This document shows, piece by piece, positions 17,189 to 26,126 of a stretch of 64,000 bases of DNA. Made by a program: the position numbers and the translations under genes. The notes beneath the pieces were generated by a model. That model had not been told where the DNA came from. It saw nothing but the letters and a program-made list of their open reading frames with translations, and did no database searches. Position 1 is the first letter of the stretch, and each line of letters starts with the position of its first letter. Source of the DNA: Nitrosophilus alvini (GTDB taxonomy: Bacteria; Campylobacterota; Campylobacteria; Campylobacterales; Nitratiruptoraceae); assembly GCF_015100395.1 (NCBI RefSeq), contig NZ_AP022847.1, positions 870,501 through 934,500 on the forward strand, given 5' to 3'.

Positions 17189-17811
17189 ACCGATACCTTC
17201 AAGTTGGCTTCTATATCTGCTTTACTAATTAGATTCATCTCATATATATCAACGACAAGTTTGCTCTGTTCTATCGAGTTGATAAATTTCATCATATTTC
17301 TATAGTCACCGCTGCAACCTATCTCTACCTCAAGAACATGCCCGAAATTTGATCCGTTTTTTACAAATTCGTTTTTTATAAAACTGATGTCGATATTGTG
17401 TTTTTTTGCTTTGCCTGCAATAGAGTCAAGAAATTTTGCCCAGTTTTTTTCATTATATAGCAGGTCTTTGAGTGTGTGTATCTGAAAATCGAGATATTCA
17501 TTTTTATGTTTTGTCTCGGCAAATTTTTCTTTCAGTTCGGCTATCTCTTTTTGATATTTTTTTATAAAAAACTGTTTATCCCCGTCAACGGTTATCGAAT
17601 CTATAAAGCTTTTATCTGCATTTATTTTATTTATCCAGTTTTTTCTTTCCTGTTCGCTTTTTTTTACCATTTTTTCAGTGTATGGAAAAAGATACTGATA
17701 TGAAAGAACAAAGAAAATCAGAAATATTGAGAGATAAATGATTCTTTGTTCGCCAGGCTTTTTAGATGAAAGGTAATTGTCAATTTTTTCAAGCAGAGTC
17801 AGATTTCTCAT
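17170..17811 (-). CDS. mshJ: MshJ-like (PilO/GspM-type) bitopic inner-membrane protein
   Basis: The 213-residue protein has a short cytoplasmic N-terminus, one membrane helix near residues 23-43 (IIYLSIFLIFFVLSYQYLF), a periplasmic coiled coil (about 45-110) and a C-terminal alpha/beta ferredoxin-like domain. This is the PilO/GspM/MshJ plan. With the MshI-like partner it would form the alignment subcomplex between the ATPase and the secretin. The ATG overlaps the preceding stop (ATGA). Sequence motifs are weak in this family, so position carries much of the call. Confidence 0.72.
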   Translation of the reverse strand: MRNLTLLEKIDNYLSSKKPGEQRIIYLSIFLIFFVLSYQYLFPYTEKMVKKSEQERKNWINKINADKSFIDSITVDGDKQFFIKKYQKEIAELKEKFAETKHKNEYLDFQIHTLKDLLYNEKNWAKFLDSIAGKAKKHNIDISFIKNEFVKNGSNFGHVLEVEIGCSGDYRNMMKFINSIEQSKLVVDIYEMNLISKADIEANLKVSVWGINY

Positions 17812-19337
17812 TTTATATCAACCTTTATCGTACTTATGTATCTGTTTTCTTTTTTCTCATCTTTTTTGATCTCTTCTGTAGAGACTTTAAATCGTTCACC
17901 TTTTTTATTTGAAATATGTTTGATAAGATTTGTTATCCGTTTTTCATCGGTTGCTAAAACGTTCAAAGCAAAACTGTTCTCTTTATTTTCCACTTCGGTT
18001 ATTTTTACTCTAAATCTGTTTAGGTCTTGAGAAAGCTCCGTCAAAATCTTTGCTTTCATAGGATAGTTGACTTTCTTTTCATAAATGGCCTCAAGAATAG
18101 AGAGTCTTTTTTTATACTCCTCTTCCTCTTTTGCAATTTTTGTTTTTATATTCTGCTTCTCTTTTTTCAAAGAGTTTATCTTTTGTTCAAGAGCAGTTTT
18201 TTCTGCATGTATTTGTGTATACTCTTTTTTTAGACTCTTAATATCGAATTGAAGCAAAAGATTATAACCTGTATTGTAAAGCGGGTAAGCGAAAGCTATC
18301 AGCATACTAGCTGCTGTAACGCCGATAAGATAGCCGCTAGGTCTTTGAGTGATAGGCGGCGGTCTTTTGAAAAGAGTAAAATTACATATCTCCTCTTCTT
18401 CTTCCGCCTCAAAGCTTTTCATTGCGGCAAGTTGAAGCATGTAATGGAGTGGTTCTATATATCTTTCGTCAGTTTCGAAACCGAAATTAAAATCCATTTC
18501 AAGAGAGCTTAGACCCAGATATGTTTGTGAATATTCATCTATACCAAGGATAGATCCATATTCAGAGCCGATGAATACTTTATCTATTTTTTCTATCTCA
18601 TTTGATCTCTTTGCATATATCAGTACGTCATTAATATGGAGAAAAATTTCACCGAAAAGTTTCATAAGATATTGCTGGTAATCTATATTTGAGGTTTTGA
18701 GACCCTCTTCGGCAAGCATTTTGGTGAAGTCTGCTTCATCTACTCTTTCGCCTATTATTTCACTGAACCTTTCGCTCATATCGTCAAAAGAGTATTTCAG
18801 CGATTTTGAATAGATATATTGCCCGTCTTTATAGATAGTAAGAAAAGCGTCATTTTGTTGGAAATATATGTAGCAGTGGACACCAACATCTTCGACTATC
18901 TCATTTGTATAAAGATATTTCATCAAAAGAGGAGCAGGATAGATATGATCAATGTATCTTGACTGGGAAACAATATCCTGAAAGTCTTCTATTATTACTG
19001 AAGGGTCTGCTACAAAAACATTAAACTTTCTGTCCTTGTCTGTCGGAAGAGAGGGGATTTCAAGATACTCTATTTTATACTCTATTGTCTGATCTAATCC
19101 CAGATCTTCGTATGCTTTAAGCTCTATCGCATCTTTAAGATCTTCATGTGGAATGTTTTTGCTTATATTTATCTGAGAGACAATGAAGTTTTTAGCATTT
19201 AAAAAAGAGACATAATAACTGCTTCTGCTGTATTTAAGCTGAGTTAGCTTTCTTATTTTATTGTCACGACCTTCATAGAAGGTTTTTGAATACGGATTGA
19301 TTGAAATTATGCTTTTATATGTTCTTCTTTTTTTCAT
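17808..19337 (-). CDS. mshI: MshI-like (PilM+PilN / GspL-type) inner-membrane protein
   Basis: The 509-residue protein combines an N-terminal actin-like PilM/GspL cytoplasmic region (about 1-300), a membrane helix near residues 345-365 (SGYLIGVTAASMLIAFAYPLYN), a coiled coil (about 375-430) and a PilN-like periplasmic domain at the end. MshI covers the roles of PilM and PilN, and the fused plan here is longer than typical PilM. It is the first gene of the nine-gene leftward cluster and starts at ATG after a long AT-rich gap. Confidence 0.75.
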   Translation of the reverse strand: MKKRRTYKSIISINPYSKTFYEGRDNKIRKLTQLKYSRSSYYVSFLNAKNFIVSQINISKNIPHEDLKDAIELKAYEDLGLDQTIEYKIEYLEIPSLPTDKDRKFNVFVADPSVIIEDFQDIVSQSRYIDHIYPAPLLMKYLYTNEIVEDVGVHCYIYFQQNDAFLTIYKDGQYIYSKSLKYSFDDMSERFSEIIGERVDEADFTKMLAEEGLKTSNIDYQQYLMKLFGEIFLHINDVLIYAKRSNEIEKIDKVFIGSEYGSILGIDEYSQTYLGLSSLEMDFNFGFETDERYIEPLHYMLQLAAMKSFEAEEEEEICNFTLFKRPPPITQRPSGYLIGVTAASMLIAFAYPLYNTGYNLLLQFDIKSLKKEYTQIHAEKTALEQKINSLKKEKQNIKTKIAKEEEEYKKRLSILEAIYEKKVNYPMKAKILTELSQDLNRFRVKITEVENKENSFALNVLATDEKRITNLIKHISNKKGERFKVSTEEIKKDEKKENRYISTIKVDIK

Positions 19338-19469
19338 AAAACTTCCTGTCTACGTATTCTGAAACAAAAAAATTTTTCTATTAAAGCTATTTTAGCCCAA
19401 CTATTCTTAATTTTATTTGTATTAGCGGCTCTTTTGCCCATATTTTACATTTATTTTGATAATTTAAGT

Positions 19470-19501
19470 TTAAAAAGGAAAAATTGTTCAATATTTTCCT
19501 T
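19470..19501 (-). terminator. era: Rho-independent terminator of the rplI-hslV-hslU-era operon
   Basis: Read on the minus strand, AAGGAAAATATTG and CAATTTTTCCTT form a stem with one bulge and a 2-base loop, followed at once by TTTTT. It lies 46 bases past the era stop. The rest of the 210-base gap to mshI is AT-rich and presumably holds the msh promoter, though no convincing element was picked out. Confidence 0.8.
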
Positions 19502-19547
19502 GATGCTCACATTATCGGTTTTTTTCTGATTTATTTTAGAGAGTCTG

Positions 19548-20456
19548 TTAAAATTTGTAGCCAAAATCTTCAAGAGCTTTTTTGTTTCTTGTCCACCCTT
19601 TTTTTACAACGACAAAAAGCTGGAGAAAAATTTTTTTACCTGAGAACTGTTCCATCTTTATTCTTGCATCTTTTCCGATTCTTTTGAGAGTAGATCCTTT
19701 TTTGCCTATTATTATCCCTTTTTGACTCGGTTTTTCGACCACAATCATTGCAAAAACTCTGTCCAGACTTTCGGATTCTTCTATTTTTTCGATTATAACA
19801 TCTGTCTCATAAGGTATCTCATCACTTAGATTTTCAAATATTGACTCTCTGATAAGCTCTTTGTAAATATCTCTTATATGTTCAGTAGTCAGAAGTTCCG
19901 GATCATAAAGATAGGGAGATTCGGGAAGATATTTGATGATAGTATCAAGAAGTTCCTCTTTTCCTATATTTTTTGTTATGGAGACAGGAACAAGCTCCAA
20001 AAATCTATCCTGAAAAGGTTTGAATTGTGCTATTTTTTGTAGAAGTTTTGCGTTGTCCACAGTATCGATTTTGGTAAGAACTACAATATGAGGTCTCTTA
20101 TTTTTGTTTAATTCAAGAAATTTTTCGTAATTTTCCAGCGAATCCGTAACAGGATGGAGGTACAAAATAAGATCGCAATCTCCTATGGCTTTTATGGCCT
20201 CTTCAAGCATAAATTTGTTCAGAAGCCGCTCTTTTTCATGAATGCCAGGCGTATCTACAAAAATTATCTGGGCATTTTTATGCATTACTATGGCATTGAG
20301 TCTCTTTCTCGTAGCCTGAGCTTTATGGGAAACCATCGCTATCTTTTCGCCCAAAAGCCAGTTGAGCAGTGAGCTCTTGCCGGCATTTGGACGTCCTATA
20401 AGAGCTACAAATCCGGCTTTTGTCTCTTGTCTGTTTTCCTGCACTTTTTTGCTCAC
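19548..20456 (-). CDS. era: GTPase Era (16S rRNA maturation, 30S assembly)
   Basis: The 302-residue protein has the G motifs GRPNAGKSSLLNWL (residues 21-34), the switch region with DTPGIHEKE, and VVLTKID, followed by a C-terminal KH domain (about 205-290) with GIIIGKKGSTLKRIG. Era binds the 3' end of 16S rRNA on the 30S subunit. The ATG overlaps the hslU stop by 4 bases, so it is the last gene of rplI-hslV-hslU-era. A good terminator follows. Confidence 0.96.
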   Translation of the reverse strand: MSKKVQENRQETKAGFVALIGRPNAGKSSLLNWLLGEKIAMVSHKAQATRKRLNAIVMHKNAQIIFVDTPGIHEKERLLNKFMLEEAIKAIGDCDLILYLHPVTDSLENYEKFLELNKNKRPHIVVLTKIDTVDNAKLLQKIAQFKPFQDRFLELVPVSITKNIGKEELLDTIIKYLPESPYLYDPELLTTEHIRDIYKELIRESIFENLSDEIPYETDVIIEKIEESESLDRVFAMIVVEKPSQKGIIIGKKGSTLKRIGKDARIKMEQFSGKKIFLQLFVVVKKGWTRNKKALEDFGYKF

Positions 20457-21784
20457 AGAATATATCTTGCGATATCTTCGTTTTCTACAAGATTATCAAG
20501 TTTTTGGTGAACAAAATCTTCAGTTATAGTGATAGTTTCGCCTTTATGCTCTTCCGCATCGAAACTGATATCTTCCAAAAGTTTTTCTATAACGGTATGA
20601 AGTCTTCTCGCACCAATATCTTCCATCTTCTCATTTGCCGTAAAAGAGAGTTTTGCAATCGCTTTCAATGCGCTTTCTTCAAATTCCAGATTTACACCTT
20701 CCACACTCAAAAGTGCTTTATACTGCTTTATAAGAGAATTTTTTGTCTGAGTAAGTATCTTGTAAAGAGTCTCCTCATCCAAAGAGTTGAGTTCGACTCT
20801 TAGAGGAAAACGCCCCTGAAGTTCTGGTATCAGATCGCTTGGTTTGCTTACATGAAAAGCTCCTGCGGCTATAAAAAGTATATGATCGGTTTTAACCGTT
20901 CCCCATTTTGTCGAAACAGTACTGCCTTCTACGATAGGAAGCAGGTCTCTTTGTACTCCTTCTTTGCTCGGATCGCTTCTGCCGTGGTCTTTTAAACTGA
21001 CTGCAACTTTATCTATCTCATCTATAAAAATGATGCCTTCTTCCTGTGCTTTTTGCAGTGCTTCAGCCTTTATCTGTTCCATATCGAGAAGTTTTTCACT
21101 GGCTTCCGTTCTTAAAAGATCTTTGGCTTCTTTGACCGTTACCTCTTTTTTTATCTCTTCCTTGTTGAGTCCGATTGTGAAGATTTTTGCGAAAGACTCC
21201 TGTGCCCGTGCAAGTTCCGGAGGCAGCGAACTGTCATCTATGGCAAATCCGGTTTTGGGTATCTCGATTTCAATTTTGAGATTGTCAAGTTCGCCTTTTA
21301 AAAGTTTCTCTTTCATTTTGTCAAAACTTTTTTTATACTCCTCTTTTTTTGTTTCGCTTGCCATTTTCGGAAGCGGAGGAAGAAGTTTTTCAAGAATCTT
21401 TTTTGTTACATATTCCTCGATAAGTTCTTTGTTTTTCTCTTTGTGTTTCTCTTTTACCAGTGTTATGGAAGCCGCCACAAGATCTCTTACCATAGATTCC
21501 ACATCACGTCCAACGAAACCCACTTCTGTGTATTTGCTTGCTTCAACTTTCACAAAGGGCAGATCCAGAGATTTCGCAAGGCGTCTTGCTATTTCCGTTT
21601 TACCCACACCGGTACTTCCTATCATAAGGATATTTTTGGGCATTATTTCATCTTGCAGTTCTTTTGGAAGCTGCATTCTCCTATATCTGTTTCTAAGTGC
21701 TATTGCAATCGTTTTTTTGGCATTTTTTTGTCCTATTATATATTCATCCAGATAAGATACTATCTGTTTGGGTGTTAAAAACAT
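20453..21784 (-). CDS. hslU: ATP-dependent protease ATPase subunit HslU
   Basis: The 443-residue AAA+ unfoldase has Walker A MIGSTGVGKTEIARRLAK near residues 54-71, Walker B IIFIDEIDKV, the GYVG-equivalent pore loop KYTEVGFVGRDVE and the family C-terminus ending DIARYIL, which docks into HslV. It unfolds substrates and feeds them to HslV. The start shares one base with the hslV stop. The I domain (about 110-240) has the usual variable length. A long frame on the other strand is a shadow. Confidence 0.97.
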   Translation of the reverse strand: MFLTPKQIVSYLDEYIIGQKNAKKTIAIALRNRYRRMQLPKELQDEIMPKNILMIGSTGVGKTEIARRLAKSLDLPFVKVEASKYTEVGFVGRDVESMVRDLVAASITLVKEKHKEKNKELIEEYVTKKILEKLLPPLPKMASETKKEEYKKSFDKMKEKLLKGELDNLKIEIEIPKTGFAIDDSSLPPELARAQESFAKIFTIGLNKEEIKKEVTVKEAKDLLRTEASEKLLDMEQIKAEALQKAQEEGIIFIDEIDKVAVSLKDHGRSDPSKEGVQRDLLPIVEGSTVSTKWGTVKTDHILFIAAGAFHVSKPSDLIPELQGRFPLRVELNSLDEETLYKILTQTKNSLIKQYKALLSVEGVNLEFEESALKAIAKLSFTANEKMEDIGARRLHTVIEKLLEDISFDAEEHKGETITITEDFVHQKLDNLVENEDIARYIL

Positions 21785-22320
21785 TACTCCTCCAGAGTCA
21801 GAATTTTGATATTTTTATTTGTGTATATGCAAAGATCTCCGGCAATTTTGAGACTCTCTTCTACAAGCTTTTCGGGCTTGAGATCAGCATGGGAGTCCAG
21901 TGCTCTAGCTGCAGATATAGCATAGTTTCCGCCGCTTCCGATTGCGGCAATTTTTCCATCTTCGGGCTCCACCACGTCTCCTGTACCGCTTAAGATAAAA
22001 ATATGTTTAGTATTTAAAACGATCATCATAGCCTCAAGACGTCTGAGATATTTATCTTTTCTCCACTCTTTTGAAAAATCGATAACAGATTTTAAAAGAT
22101 CGCCTTTTCTGTTTTCCAAAATATTTTCAAACATATCAAAAAGGTTGAACGCATCAGCGGTACTTCCTGCAAAACCTGCGAGTACTTTGGAGTTGTAGAG
22201 AGTTCTGATTTTTGTTGCATTATTTTTCAAGACCGTGTGGCCAAATGTTACCTGTCCATCGCCTCCAATGACTGCAAGCCTGTCAGTTCTGTATGCAAGT
22301 ATAGTTGTCGCTTCGAACAT
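21784..22320 (-). CDS. hslV: ATP-dependent protease proteolytic subunit HslV
   Basis: The 178-residue protein is an N-terminal nucleophile peptidase. It begins [11 protein letters not shown]; the mature N-terminus should be Thr5 after removal of the MFEA leader, with [10 protein letters not shown] following as in the family. The longer leader, compared with Met-Thr in E. coli, is a form I associate with Campylobacterota. Gly-rich [15 protein letters not shown] near residues 126-140 is typical. It abuts rplI (next base) and hslU (1-base overlap), so the complex is co-translated. Confidence 0.96.
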   Translation of the reverse strand: MFEATTILAYRTDRLAVIGGDGQVTFGHTVLKNNATKIRTLYNSKVLAGFAGSTADAFNLFDMFENILENRKGDLLKSVIDFSKEWRKDKYLRRLEAMMIVLNTKHIFILSGTGDVVEPEDGKIAAIGSGGNYAISAARALDSHADLKPEKLVEESLKIAGDLCIYTNKNIKILTLEE

Positions 22321-22767
22321 CTATTCGCCCTCTACGACAAGTTCCAGCTTTGCATGTATACCGTGGCCAAGTTTTATATCTATCTCGTGATCCCCGGTCT
22401 GTTTTATAGGAGGATGAACATCGATATGTTTTTTATCAATTTCTATACCGTACTCTTTTTTCAGAGCTTCAGATATCTCTTTGTTGGTAATAGAACCGAA
22501 AAGTGCTCCGTTGGCACCCAGTTTGTGCTTGATAACAAGTTTAATACTCTCAATCTTTTCTTTCAGTTTTTTTAGATTTTCTATCTCTGCCGCCTCTTTT
22601 TCAGCTCTTCTTTTCTGTTCGGCCTGCCACTGTCTGATAACCGCGTCTGTGGCATGTTTTGCAAAGCCTCTGGCAATAAGAAAGTTTCTTCCGTAACCGT
22701 CTTTTACCTCTTTTATCTCTCCTGCTTTTCCAAGTCCTTTTACATCTTTTATCAATAAAACTTTCAT
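22321..22767 (-). CDS. rplI: 50S ribosomal protein L9
   Basis: The 148-residue protein starts [21 protein letters not shown] and contains the L9 signature [13 protein letters not shown], the long connecting helix (about 40-75) and the C-terminal rRNA-binding domain with [12 protein letters not shown]. It leads an operon with hslV, hslU and era, an arrangement that joins ribosome function with protein quality control. AAGGAG precedes the ATG. Confidence 0.97.
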   Translation of the reverse strand: MKVLLIKDVKGLGKAGEIKEVKDGYGRNFLIARGFAKHATDAVIRQWQAEQKRRAEKEAAEIENLKKLKEKIESIKLVIKHKLGANGALFGSITNKEISEALKKEYGIEIDKKHIDVHPPIKQTGDHEIDIKLGHGIHAKLELVVEGE

Positions 22768-22785
22768 TAAAACTCCTTTTTTATA

Positions 22786-23517
22786 TCAGCCTCTTTCGAT
22801 TTCACCGGGATAACTCACGATACCGTAAGTGAGATTTCCCACACTTTTAAACCCCATATCTTTTAAAACTCGCTGGCAATATGCGCTTCTGCTCCCCACA
22901 TGGCAATAGACTATGAGAGGCTTCTCTTTTTGGTCTTCAATCTGTTTTACAGACTCGTAAAATGTTGTTGTCGGTACAAGATAGTCCGTGCCCTTTATCC
23001 TAGCCGCTCTATACTCCATCCACTCTCTCACATCAACAAGGTTGAAATCAATCATATTAAGTTCTCGGGCTTCTATCAAAGCTTCAAGTTCATCTCCGTC
23101 AAGCTGCTCTTTTTCAAGAAGTATCTCGCACTCTTTTTTAGAAAGACCTCTTGAGTGCTGATGTACAACTTCTTCTATCTCTTCTTCCATTTTCTGTTTT
23201 TCGGCATATTCCGGTGTACAGAAAATTCCGCAGTGACAAAGACCCTCATTTGGTATCTCATTTTCGAGGGCCGGTTTGCACGGGCATATTCTATCTTCTT
23301 CTTTATTTCCCGTTACAAAAAAACATGGACAGTATCTTTTGCCGTAGATTAGTTTGTTTCTTGTAAGTCCAAACTGAATTGAGCGATTGATCTCAGGGTC
23401 AGGGTTGTATGCAAAACCAAACTGTTTGATTACTTTATCTGTAAAAATTACTGTTTTTTTGAGTTCTTCCTGAAATTCCCGCGATTCGGGGTCAATTTTT
23501 TTTATGGTTTCACTCAT
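22786..23517 (-). CDS. Ferredoxin:thioredoxin reductase catalytic subunit fused to a rhodanese domain
   Basis: The start is ATG 23517 with GGAGT ahead; an upstream in-frame start has no Shine-Dalgarno. The 243-residue protein has an N-terminal FTR catalytic domain (about 1-110) with the cysteine pattern YCPC, CPC, CHCGIFC, which in FTR enzymes holds a 4Fe-4S cluster beside a redox disulfide. A linker leads to a rhodanese domain (about 145-240) with LVDVREWMEYRAARI and the active-site loop YCHVGSRSAY, Cys included. A role in disulfide reduction or sulfur transfer is likely. Partner ferredoxin and thioredoxin genes are not nearby. Confidence 0.88.
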   Translation of the reverse strand: MSETIKKIDPESREFQEELKKTVIFTDKVIKQFGFAYNPDPEINRSIQFGLTRNKLIYGKRYCPCFFVTGNKEEDRICPCKPALENEIPNEGLCHCGIFCTPEYAEKQKMEEEIEEVVHQHSRGLSKKECEILLEKEQLDGDELEALIEARELNMIDFNLVDVREWMEYRAARIKGTDYLVPTTTFYESVKQIEDQKEKPLIVYCHVGSRSAYCQRVLKDMGFKSVGNLTYGIVSYPGEIERG

Positions 23518-23584
23518 TGTAACTCCGATATATTTTTGATAAAATGATAACATAAACTGTTAAATCTACGATAAAAGGAGTTTT

Positions 23585-24193
23585 GTGAAAAAGTTTTTTA
23601 GATATCTGTGGATAGGGACTCTGTCTATCCTGCCTTTTGTAATAGTTTTGCAGATTTTCTTCTGGTTTCAAAAAATTCTTGTGGAATATATAAAGAGATT
23701 TATAGCAGTTTCCGACGGAAACTGGATAATTGTTATTGTGACATTGGGTATTATTATATCTTTTTTGGTTCTGGTGGGCTATTCGATCGAAAGATACGGA
23801 AAATCAATTTTTGTTGCCGCTATAGACAGACTTATGCAAAATATTCCTCTTTTAAAGACGATTTATAACTTTGTAAAAGATTTTCTCAAAATGGTTTTTG
23901 CAGGAAAAGAGTCAGAAGTTTTCAGAGAAGTTGTTATCGTTCCGTACCCGAATACAAAACTCTATTCGATAGGTTTTATAACAAACAGAATAAGTAAAGA
24001 GCTCATGATAGTTTTCGTTCCTACCTGTCCAAATCCAACTTCAGGCTTCACCGTTATGGCAAACAGAAAAGATATCGAGTTTCTTGATATAGATATAGAT
24101 GAAGCTATGAAAATGGTTATATCCATAGGTGCGGTCTCTTCGGAAAAGATGAAAGAAGAAATTAAAAAAGCGCTTGAAAATAGACTCTTATGA
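23585..24193 (+). CDS. DUF502-family inner-membrane protein
   Basis: The 202-residue protein starts at GTG 23585 after AAAGGAG. It has two membrane helices (about 12-32 and 48-70) followed by a soluble domain with the family pattern IPLLKTIYNFVKDFLKMV and VPTCPNPTSGFTVMANRKDIEFLD. DUF502 proteins are widespread and their role is not established. It diverges from the FTR-rhodanese gene and converges on argG with a hairpin between. Confidence 0.85.
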   Translation: MKKFFRYLWIGTLSILPFVIVLQIFFWFQKILVEYIKRFIAVSDGNWIIVIVTLGIIISFLVLVGYSIERYGKSIFVAAIDRLMQNIPLLKTIYNFVKDFLKMVFAGKESEVFREVVIVPYPNTKLYSIGFITNRISKELMIVFVPTCPNPTSGFTVMANRKDIEFLDIDIDEAMKMVISIGAVSSEKMKEEIKKALENRLL

Positions 24194-24194
24194 T

Positions 24195-24213
24195 AGCCGG
24201 CACAATGCCGGCT
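24195..24213. terminator. Terminator hairpin between the DUF502 gene and argG
   Basis: AGCCGGCA and TGCCGGCT make a perfect 8-bp GC-rich stem with a CAA loop in the 32-base gap between convergent genes. The T tract is poor on both strands, so it may work bidirectionally at reduced strength. Confidence 0.65.
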
Positions 24214-24225
24214 AAAAACTAGCGA

Positions 24226-25440
24226 CTATTTTCTCACATGTCCTTCGATGATAAATCTCAAAGCATTAAGTTTTATGAATCCTTCTGCATCTTTTTGGTT
24301 GTATACTTCATCTTCTTCGAATGTAGAAAACTCGGGAGCAAAAAGAGAGTTGGGCGATTTTCTGCCCACAACCGTTACATTTCCTTTGTAAAGTTTCACT
24401 CTTACGGTACCGTTAACGTTTTCCTGGGTTTTATCAATTGCCGCCTGAAGCATTTCGCGTTCAGGTGCAAACCAGAAACCGTTATATATAAGTTTTGCGT
24501 ATTTTGGCATAAGTTCGTCTTTAAGATGTGCTTCTTCTCTGTCTAAAGTTATCGACTCTATTGCCCTGTGGGCTTTAAGCATTATCGTTCCGCCAGGAGT
24601 CTCATAACAACCTCTTGATTTCATTCCGACAAATCTGTTTTCGACAATATCCACTCTGCCAATGCCGTGTTTGTTACCGTATTCGTTGAGTGTTGCCAGT
24701 ATCTGGGCAGGAGACATTTTCCTGCCGTTTATAGCAACCGGATCTCCTTTTTCATAATCTATCTCAATATATTCCGGCTCATCCGGGGCTTTTTCTGGTG
24801 AATTTGTCCATCTCCACATATCCTCTTCAGGCTCTGCCCACGGATCTTCAAGAATTCCGCCTTCATAAGATATATGAAGTAGATTTGCATCCATAGAGTA
24901 GGGTGATTTTTTACCGTGCTTTTCTATCGGTATACCGTGTTCTTCGGCAAATCTGAGAAGCTTTTCTCGTGAGTTTAGATCCCATTCTCTCCATGGGGCT
25001 ATGATTTTGATATCTGGATTGAGTGCCAGATATCCTATCTCAAACCTTACCTGATCGTTTCCTTTTCCGGTGGCTCCGTGCGCTACAGCGTCTGCACCTA
25101 CAAGCTTTGCAATCTCGATCTGTCTTTTTGCTATAAGAGGTCTTGCTATGGAAGTTCCTAGAAGATATTCGCCCTCATATATGGCGTTTGCACGGAACAT
25201 AGGAAATACAAAGTCTCTTACAAACTCCTCTTTCAGGTCTTCAATAAAAATATTTTCCGGTTTAATGCCAAGTTTCAGAGCTTTTTCTCTCGCAGGTTCC
25301 ACCTCTTCGCCCTGGCCTATATCTGCAGTAAAAGTAACTACTTCACAGTTATAAGTATCTTGAAGCCATTTAAGAATGATACTTGTATCAAGTCCGCCGG
25401 AGTATGCCAAAACAACTTTTTTTATCTCTTTTTTGCTCAT
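24226..25440 (-). CDS. argG: Argininosuccinate synthase
   Basis: The 404-residue enzyme condenses citrulline and aspartate with ATP in arginine synthesis. The N-terminal PP-loop is [17 protein letters not shown], and other conserved blocks are [28 protein letters not shown] and YETPGGTIM. Length and motifs are standard. It is a single-gene unit between a convergent DUF502 gene and the divergent rsmD. Confidence 0.98.
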   Translation of the reverse strand: MSKKEIKKVVLAYSGGLDTSIILKWLQDTYNCEVVTFTADIGQGEEVEPAREKALKLGIKPENIFIEDLKEEFVRDFVFPMFRANAIYEGEYLLGTSIARPLIAKRQIEIAKLVGADAVAHGATGKGNDQVRFEIGYLALNPDIKIIAPWREWDLNSREKLLRFAEEHGIPIEKHGKKSPYSMDANLLHISYEGGILEDPWAEPEEDMWRWTNSPEKAPDEPEYIEIDYEKGDPVAINGRKMSPAQILATLNEYGNKHGIGRVDIVENRFVGMKSRGCYETPGGTIMLKAHRAIESITLDREEAHLKDELMPKYAKLIYNGFWFAPEREMLQAAIDKTQENVNGTVRVKLYKGNVTVVGRKSPNSLFAPEFSTFEEDEVYNQKDAEGFIKLNALRFIIEGHVRK

Positions 25441-25528
25441 TTTATCCCTTTTGCAAAAGTTTTCGCAATTTTATCCAAAAAAAGTTTATGATAAAATATC
25501 TCCGAAATGTTTGAAAAAGGCGATTGTA

Positions 25529-26110
25529 TTGAAAAAAGAGTTTACTACAAAAATAATAGCGGGAAAATATAAAGGTAAAAAAATTGTTCTGCCTCCTCTG
25601 GAAGTTACAAGAAGCTCAAAAGCGATACTCAGAGAGTCTCTTTTCAACAGGCTTCAAAACGAAATATATGACACAAATTTTGTTGAAGTATTTGGCGGTA
25701 GCGGGTCTGTGGGCCTTGAGGCACTCAGCCGTGGAGCAAAATACGCCTATTTTATAGAAAAAGAGAGAAACTCATATGAAATACTTAGAAGAAATGCAAA
25801 AAATATCGATGAAAAGAGTACTAAAATATATCTGGGTGATGCTTTCGAGCTGATTTTCGATATTGTGGAGGAGTTAAAAAGAAAAAAAGAGAAGGCATAC
25901 TTTTATTTTGATCCTCCCTTTTCTATAAGAGAGGGGATGGAAGAGATATATGACAAAGTTTTTGAAACAATAAAGAAAATTCCGAAAAATATAGTAGAAA
26001 TGATTATTATTGAGCATATGTCAAAATTGAAAATGCCTGAAAAGCTCGGAAATTATAAACTTGAAAAAACAAAGAAATTCGGCAAAAGCAGTCTCAGTTA
26101 CTATATTTAA
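25529..26110 (+). CDS. rsmD: 16S rRNA (guanine966-N2)-methyltransferase RsmD-like
   Basis: The start is taken as TTG 25529, eight bases after AAGG; a longer frame upstream overlaps argG and has no initiation signal. The 193-residue product contains IIAGKYKGKKIVLPP, RPT-like RSSKAILRESLFN, the SAM site FVEVFGGSGSVGLEALSRGA and the catalytic YFDPPFSIREG (DPPF). RsmD methylates G966 of 16S rRNA in assembled 30S subunits. It is followed within 16 bases by an ABC permease gene. Confidence 0.9.
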   Translation: MKKEFTTKIIAGKYKGKKIVLPPLEVTRSSKAILRESLFNRLQNEIYDTNFVEVFGGSGSVGLEALSRGAKYAYFIEKERNSYEILRRNAKNIDEKSTKIYLGDAFELIFDIVEELKRKKEKAYFYFDPPFSIREGMEEIYDKVFETIKKIPKNIVEMIIIEHMSKLKMPEKLGNYKLEKTKKFGKSSLSYYI

Positions 26111-26126
26111 GCAGAGGAAAAACGGT

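Noticed and set aside
20964-21755. 263-residue open frame on the + strand opposite hslU
   Set aside because: Ser/Leu-rich reverse complement of the conserved AAA+ coding sequence; no independent evidence.
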